NCBI GenBank assembly: GCA_039105265.1
Contig: JAPFFF010000001.1
Location: 4,960,001 to 5,024,000 of the forward strand
Direction: 5' to 3'
DNA: 64,000 nt
Source: Tritrichomonas musculus
Lineage: Eukaryota > Parabasalia > Tritrichomonadida > Tritrichomonadidae
This document shows, piece after piece, positions 58,289 through 64,000 of this stretch. The position numbers and the translations under genes were made by a program. The notes beneath the pieces are model-generated. The model ran no database searches, was not told where the DNA came from, and worked only from the letters and a program-made list of their open reading frames with translations. How positions within the stretch are numbered: the first letter of the stretch is position 1; each line of letters begins with the position of its first letter.

Positions 58289-60799
58289 TTACATATTTAA
58301 ATTCTTTCTAAGCTCGCCCATTAGCCTATTCTGTAATATGGTGTCATAGAAACCATCTTTAAATTTATAAATCAAAGCAATAATCTTCAAATTTTTATCT
58401 CTTTTATAAGTTTCCTCATTGAGTTTTACAACAAGAAAGTTAGGGTCATAATTGACAAGTGAACCGAATGGATAAAAACCGTTGATTAAGAAGACTGAAA
58501 CGATGCAAACCGCTTTTTTAAGCAGGGCATAATCAAACAAAGAAATTGAGTCAAGTTGGAATTCGTTATCCAACTCATCTCTGGTCAGCAGCAGTTCTTT
58601 ATCAGCTTTTCCATATTTGATCAAAATGTCAGCAATTTGACCTTGTTCATGGTCAATTACATATTTCCATATTTTTCCAGCATAAGAAGTGCCACTTGAT
58701 ACGTCAATTCCATTAATTAAATAGTATTTGATCACTTCAAGCCTGTTCTCAATTAAATGATTTTTATAATTGTCAATTTTGATATCGCATTGAATCAGAT
58801 TAATCAATGGATTGATAGACAAAGAATTATCATTGTCATCCTTCATTTGTTCAATGATCCATTCTTTGCTGACTCCATTTCTGCATAATATAATGGCAAT
58901 CATAACATATATATATCCAGCAAATAATCTATAATTTCTTTTTAAGAAATCTTTAATGATGCTCATTAATTTCTGATAATAGTCAAGTTCTTCTTGGTCT
59001 TTGCATTCATAATCGAAAAAGTTAAAGTATTTTTCAACTTCTTCTTTTTTCATATTTTTGTTGAACTTTTTCAGATAATTCAATGGGCCTTTATCGTCCC
59101 TAAATCTGGAGCAAATAAAAATATTCATTTTATTATTATTGAAGGCACGATCAATTGTTCTTAAAAGGATGCAAAGATAAGTAAAATCTGATGGTTCATA
59201 GAAATATTGAGCAATATCAAATCTTTTGATTGTGATGAATCCTTGATAAAAGCATATCTTCATGTTTTTGCTTAAATCATTCACTCTGTCGTAAGTCATG
59301 AATATTGGAAAGTAAGTTTCAATTAGCAAATGAAAATAACTAAGGCTGATTCCTTCCCATTTGTTGGAAACTGAATTAATTTGGTGTAAATAAGAATTGA
59401 AAATTTTATTCAACGTTAATTCGCCTTGGATTTCACGTTGTGTCTTTTCTTCTTGCCTTTTCGTGTTATTTTTCATTTCGTAGAAATTGGCATCTAAGAA
59501 AAGGTGAATTTTTGAATGGTAAAGTAATTTAGATAATATATGAGTCATAGACGGAGTCGCATTCAGAACGGCTCTCCTGAAAAAATCGATTTGAGCATCA
59601 GTAATTGTTTTTTCTTCAATTTTCAGATTGATTTGATAAAAAAACCACAAAGCGTTCTTCACTGAGTCGCTGTTTTTAGCTTCAGTAAAGAAAGTATCAT
59701 CAATTATATTTGACTCAGAATTGGATAAAATAAATTTAGCCATTTTAAAAGGTAATGCTAAAAAATCCTTCTTTGGTTTAGAATCTATTGGACTTTTTGC
59801 GTTAAGAGCGGCAACAAGAAGTTTTCCCATTTCCTTTGGCTTGCTTATATTGAATAAATATTGTAAAACATCGAAGTGAAAATGTTGAACTGAATTGATA
59901 TACGCTTCAATTGGTAAAGTGCCTTTTTTTTTGACAGGAAGATTCGCATCTTGATAAATGTTATCTCTTGATTTATAATTTAAATATTTGTTAACTAAAA
60001 ATTTTACACAATTTAAGGACCCTTGACTACATGCTTCTTTTAAAGCTGTTTCTATGACTATTTTGCTCACACCTCCAAAATTAATGAGTTGCCTAACGCA
60101 TTCGACGTGTCCTCCTATTGCAGCTGAGATTAGTGGATGCTTATAACCACCTAACTTTTTGAATAAACTCGGTTCTTCTGTTTTGAAAAAGTTTAGAACG
60201 CTTATATTTCCCATAAAAGCAGCTTTATTAATACTAGAGTAAGAATCTCCCTTATCAACTATTTTACACCCATGGCAATACAAGAATTTAACAATATCAA
60301 GATTGTCGAAATAAGCTGCTAGAGTTATTGGGCGCAATTCGTCCTTATTGACCAAATCTAATGTTTCATTATCAAATAGCATACGAACGATTTTCAAAGA
60401 ACCACCCGCGCATGCATAATGAAATGAATCCTCTTTGTCAATATATGGTAGACTGATCAAGAAATCAACAATTTTTTCTGCTTTAAAGAATGATGCTACG
60501 CATAATATGCTTGGCTTAGTAAGTTTGTCAAAAAATGGTTGATACAGATAGCCTAGCAAGCAGAAACGGCCTCGCAATATTTGATATTCCTCGTCCGGGT
60601 TAAATTCAGGGCGAGATGCCAGTTCGATAAATCCATCCAGATCATCGTTGATAATCAAAGGAATAACCTCAATTGAAAACTTATTTGCATTTATAAAACG
60701 TTTTTGTTTTATATCGATATCGAAATCTCCGTTATTTTTTAATAAACATTGTTGAAGCTGATGGTTTTGCATAAGATTTTGAAAATGAAAATTTTCCAT
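58289..60799 (-). CDS. Ankyrin-repeat protein, DUF3447-like (836 residues)
   Basis: From ATG 60799 (MENFHFQNLMQNHQ). Residues about 80-310 contain trichomonad-type ankyrin/DUF3447 units: PSILCVASFFKAEKIVDFLI, DSFHYACAGGSLKIVRMLF, RPITLAAYFDNLDIVKFLY, HPLISAAIGGHVECVRQLI. The C-terminal 500 residues are helical without clear repeats, closing with a further ankyrin-like pair (NRLEVIKYYLINGIDVS). No membrane segment. It stands directly upstream of the other ankyrin gene and in the same orientation, but the two differ greatly in sequence, so they are not a recent tandem duplicate. Confidence 0.83.
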   Translation of the reverse strand: MENFHFQNLMQNHQLQQCLLKNNGDFDIDIKQKRFINANKFSIEVIPLIINDDLDGFIELASRPEFNPDEEYQILRGRFCLLGYLYQPFFDKLTKPSILCVASFFKAEKIVDFLISLPYIDKEDSFHYACAGGSLKIVRMLFDNETLDLVNKDELRPITLAAYFDNLDIVKFLYCHGCKIVDKGDSYSSINKAAFMGNISVLNFFKTEEPSLFKKLGGYKHPLISAAIGGHVECVRQLINFGGVSKIVIETALKEACSQGSLNCVKFLVNKYLNYKSRDNIYQDANLPVKKKGTLPIEAYINSVQHFHFDVLQYLFNISKPKEMGKLLVAALNAKSPIDSKPKKDFLALPFKMAKFILSNSESNIIDDTFFTEAKNSDSVKNALWFFYQINLKIEEKTITDAQIDFFRRAVLNATPSMTHILSKLLYHSKIHLFLDANFYEMKNNTKRQEEKTQREIQGELTLNKIFNSYLHQINSVSNKWEGISLSYFHLLIETYFPIFMTYDRVNDLSKNMKICFYQGFITIKRFDIAQYFYEPSDFTYLCILLRTIDRAFNNNKMNIFICSRFRDDKGPLNYLKKFNKNMKKEEVEKYFNFFDYECKDQEELDYYQKLMSIIKDFLKRNYRLFAGYIYVMIAIILCRNGVSKEWIIEQMKDDNDNSLSINPLINLIQCDIKIDNYKNHLIENRLEVIKYYLINGIDVSSGTSYAGKIWKYVIDHEQGQIADILIKYGKADKELLLTRDELDNEFQLDSISLFDYALLKKAVCIVSVFLINGFYPFGSLVNYDPNFLVVKLNEETYKRDKNLKIIALIYKFKDGFYDTILQNRLMGELRKNLNM

Positions 60800-62033
60800 T
60801 TTTTTTTTCAATACATCATATCATCAATGAACTTGCTTGAGCATATTTAAAAAGTTATATACTTTACATTTTTGTTTTAGATGTATCTTAATGCCAAACC
60901 TTCATAGTAAATACTTTTTAATAATTTATTAATTGATTTATATTTGTTATGATTTTAAAAAATAAAAATCTAATTTATGTATTGGTCATCTGAATATTTG
61001 AATTTTCAGAATAGTTTAATGGTTTTCAAAACTCAAAAAATATTGATTTTCTGTGATTTTATGCAATTATAAATTATTTTTGTTGATTTTTCTTGATTTT
61101 CCTTTGATAATCAAATGCCAGATTTAACTAAAAAAGGAATTTTCTTGGTATAAATGTGAAAAATATCTTTCCACACTTTTTATAATTATTACAAAAATGA
61201 TTAAATCCTATTTAAAAAAAAAAAGAAAAAGAAAAAAAATGAAATAATTCTTTAATTTTATTTGAGCTCAGTATCTAGATATAAAGTGTGCAAGATATCA
61301 GTGAATATACAGTTTTTTAAAACTGGCGAGCTTATCTGATATCATCATGAGGTAATAACTTTAACAAATCACCGATTGGATAATTAAATTAAATACACGA
61401 TAAAATAAAAGTAAAAAGTAAAAAAAAAAAAAAAAAAAAAAAATATAAAAAGCTTCGTCAGGATTATAATAAATGTTAATATTATTTGAACCTGGATCAA
61501 ACAAATTATGACAAATATTATAAAACCTGGTATGCTATACAAGAGTGTTACTGATATAAACAAAAGTTAAAGCAAGTAATTAGCAATGAATCTTCCAAAC
61601 CTTTAATAATCCCAATTTTTACTCTAATATTTTGTAAAATATGGTAAAATATTGTATATAATATTGAAAATATTTTGTTTTATGACCAATAATTCATGCA
61701 AACTAAATATTTGATATATTAGCATCAGTAATATTTACAAAAAAATGATTATATCTCAGCCATTTTGTATAAATATTAAATTAAGACTGATTTATTCTTA
61801 TTATAATAGTGGATATTTTTAAATTATCGTTTGATCTATCTTGAATAACTTGAAATTAAGAATATCCCATTTTATTCAAATTGTAAATGCAATATTTATA
61901 TAATATTAAGATTTTCTTATTTATTAATAAAATAAAATATTGAATATATTAAATATATAACGCAAAAAAAAGAAAACAACATGAAAAAATTGACAATTCA
62001 ATTTGTTGACCTTCATCTCCTTATATATAATTA
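60800..62033. other. Long AT-rich intergenic region
   Basis: About 1.23 kb, with an A run at about 61420-61441. No gene or inverted repeat recognised. It ends at the edge of the duplicated segment. Confidence 0.5.
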
Positions 62034-63671
62034 TAAGCAAACATTAACAAACACAAAAACAAAAGCAAAAGGCATCTTAGTTATAACAATTTATATGTTT
62101 TTGCTGAAATTAATGAAGATTAGATGAGCCTAATCTACAAAATTATTATTCTTAAAAGGATTTATATATCATATAATCTTTTAATCTTTCAATTTATCAA
62201 ACTGAAATTGCTTTTTTAAGTATCTTTTCATATTTATATAAAATAATATGATCAGAAATTTTTGAAGATTTTTCTTTGAAAAAGTTAAAAATCTAATTCA
62301 AAATTTTAATTGACTCATCAGAAATTTTTGAAAATTTTTTGTCAAATTAAAAAAAAATTGACACTTAATATTTTAACATCAATAATTTATTTCATATCAT
62401 TATTTAATTAAACCAATGGGAATGACTTACGAATCAATAACCATTCCTCTTGAAACGGAGAAAAAGAACATGACTCCAATAGACATAAAGTCTGTTTAAG
62501 ATAGCGTTGACTCAATCAAAGACATGTATGGCAAAATATTTTCAGCATCAATGAAACATGATGAAAAAATCATTTTTGATTACAAAGATCATCCAGTATA
62601 CCAAGGATACCTCGATGCATACAAAAATCACAGACCAATCACAATTTCGCCCGACATCATTTGGCTTCTCATTGTCCAAGGCTTTTCATACCACGTTTGT
62701 GGTCATGCTGAAGAGCTCAGGCACATGTTTGTCAATTTCGATGGACAAAAAGAATTATCTGTTGAAAGACTCGATTTGAATGTTTTCGAAGCAACAGCCG
62801 AAGATTGGATGACAATCTTTCCTTCTTTTGTCGAGCAAATCACGGAATTCACAGGCAAAAGCGTCACTGACACATTGACACCAGACTTTACAACAACAAC
62901 AAAAGTCTCGTTGGCAGTTGGTCAGATCAGCATCATGTCTGCTTTGAAGCACTACTTCAAATACAAAGTTTTGATGGGCGGTTGCGGTTTGCCATACGTT
63001 ACAATTGAAGGATCAGTTGAAGATTGGCAAAAAATCAACCAAAAACTTCAAGACTTGAAGAAATATAAACTCGAGTTTTGGATTGATAAATTAATTCCAA
63101 TAATCAACAAGATTGTTGAAACGAAGAAAGGAAATGTCGATAAAGAATTCTGGCTTCAAATGATTAAAATTAAAGATGATAATGGATTTTATGATCCTGG
63201 ATACGTTGACGGTTGGTTCACAAACTTTTTCCCTTATGATGAAAATGGTGGATATACAAATGGTAAGATTTTCACTAAAACACAAATGCCAAGTGAAATG
63301 TTGACAGTTCCATTTGATTTGAAAATATTGGATTACCCAGGGCAAGATGAATCAAAGATTGAGCCAATAAAATGTGAATTTTGGCTGGATTTGTTGGAAT
63401 GAAACAAGATGAAAAGACATTAAGTATGAAACCAGAAATTGGATGGATTATTAGAAAAGAACCAGAAAATAAAATTGTAAACGGAAGATTAAGACCAAAT
63501 GGTTGGAATCACTAATTGATTAAATAAAGAACTATATTATTTTTATTAATTATATCATCTAAAATATTTTAAAAAAAATAATAAGTTGTTATTTATTAAG
63601 AATGATGGCAAGATATTAAGATATAAAAAAATCAACGAAAAATAAGAATTGTGAAAGCTTATTGAATAAGT
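62034..63671. repeat. Segmental duplication, copy B (inverted partner at 8492-10129)
   Basis: Near-identical inverted copy of the DUF4419 gene with both flanks. Differences are scattered single-base changes and short indels, more of them in the non-coding flanks. Confidence 0.92.
62416..63515 (+). pseudogene. DUF4419 family protein, inactivated copy
   Basis: Corresponds over its full length to the intact gene on the minus strand at 8651-9751. It begins MGMTYESITI. A TAA at 62495-62497 replaces the GAA of VEDSVD, and one T is missing from the TTTTT run near 63380, shifting the frame just before GFVGMKQDE. Beyond that point the old frame continues to KPNGWNH-like end. Most other differences are silent or conservative, so inactivation looks recent. 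A shortened product from ATG 62524 (292 residues) would keep the DUF4419 core but lose the C-terminus. Confidence 0.9.
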
Positions 63672-63708
63672 AATTTTTACACTTTTTGATAATTTATTTG
63701 GTGGTACT

Positions 63709-64000
63709 AACTAGGCTTGTTAAGTCTCGATTTTCGATATCGATAATTGACAATTTTTCTGATATCAATATCAAATCAAAAATTTTATCTCTGATATCAA
63801 TAATGAATAAAAGATCGATTATCAATATTGAAAATTTTTTAACGTATCAAAATTTTTAAACTTTTTTAACTGATAACTTCACATATCTGTTATAAAATTT
63901 AATAAAATCTGATTCTTTTACATAATAAGTTAGAATATATTTATTTTATGCCATTAAAATACTATTTTTAATGGTTTTTTCAGGTATTAATTTTGATTAA
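63709..64000. mobile_element. Left part of a second TA-flanked palindromic element
   Basis: Starts TAGGCTTGTTAAG followed by CGATTTTCGATATCGATAAT, the same plan as the element at 21409-21888 (TAGACTTGTTATT then CGATTCTCGAGATCGATAAT). GATATCAAT and ATCGAT motifs recur through 63850. The right end is not visible within the window. Confidence 0.5.

Noticed and set aside
1-64000. Polinton/Maverick, retrovirus-like or CRISPR content
   Set aside because: No capsid, protein-primed polymerase, integrase or reverse-transcriptase motifs were seen, and no regularly spaced direct-repeat array with unique spacers.

Overview
The window is AT-rich eukaryotic DNA (estimated by eye as well under 35% GC) with intron-less genes on both strands and intergenic stretches of 0.2-2 kb. 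The gene content points to a parabasalid flagellate of the Trichomonas/Tritrichomonas type: BspA-like leucine-rich-repeat surface proteins, trichomonad-style ankyrin proteins, C2-family calpain-like peptidases, a DUF4419 protein, a VIT/vWA fragment, a tail-anchored CS+Sel1 protein resembling the hydrogenosomal receptors Tom36/Tom46, and a TCATT(T/A) initiator-like motif 7-17 nt upstream of at least six start codons. The very low GC fits Tritrichomonas better than T. vaginalis, but the species is an inference.

Layout. 1-9.8 kb: a BspA-like gene running off the left edge, a short glucosidase-II-beta-like ER/secreted protein, a Tubby-domain protein, a calpain-like peptidase with a 24-residue repeat tail, a C2-domain protein and an intact DUF4419 gene. 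10.7-13.7 kb: a 22-bp satellite of roughly 130 units with a higher-order period of about 1.2 kb. 14.1-15.6 kb: a rearranged patch with a coiled-coil gene end, a long poly-T, a 165-bp inverted repeat and a truncated vWA gene. 15.9-20.6 kb: a TPR/J-like co-chaperone, a C2 plus TerD-like protein and a small Tyr-rich protein. 21.4-28.1 kb: a mobile-element nest (a TA-flanked palindromic element; a Tc1/mariner/pogo-type transposase gene split by a 3.2-kb, GC-richer insertion carrying a replication-initiator-like gene; a TTAA-ended element holding an 88-bp MULE-like palindrome). 28.3-35.6 kb: the Tom36/46-like protein, a CK1/TTBK-type kinase with a C-terminal CaaX box, and a 1537-residue protein. 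35.9-37 kb: a decayed mariner-type element and a CCCCCTAAC-ended element. 37.7-46 kb: an ankyrin/zinc-finger protein, a hAT-type non-autonomous element, a folliculin/SMCR8-like protein and a VPS9-domain RabGEF. 47.9-60.8 kb: a coiled-coil protein, a membrane-anchored BspA-like surface protein, a PP2A B56 subunit, a minimal CDC25-type phosphatase and two ankyrin proteins. 62-63.7 kb: an inverted, inactivated copy of the DUF4419 region.

The genes do not form one pathway. They fall into surface/adhesion (two BspA-like), signalling and cell cycle (CK1, B56, CDC25), membrane traffic (VPS9, FLCN/SMCR8-like, C2, Tubby), protein quality control/import (GIIb-like, TPR-J, Tom36/46-like) and proteolysis (calpain). 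The most distinctive content is the mobile and repetitive layer: several short elements have end structures and target-site duplications readable directly from the sequence, one insertion carries an unrecognised Rep-like gene, and the satellite is open in all three frames of one strand.
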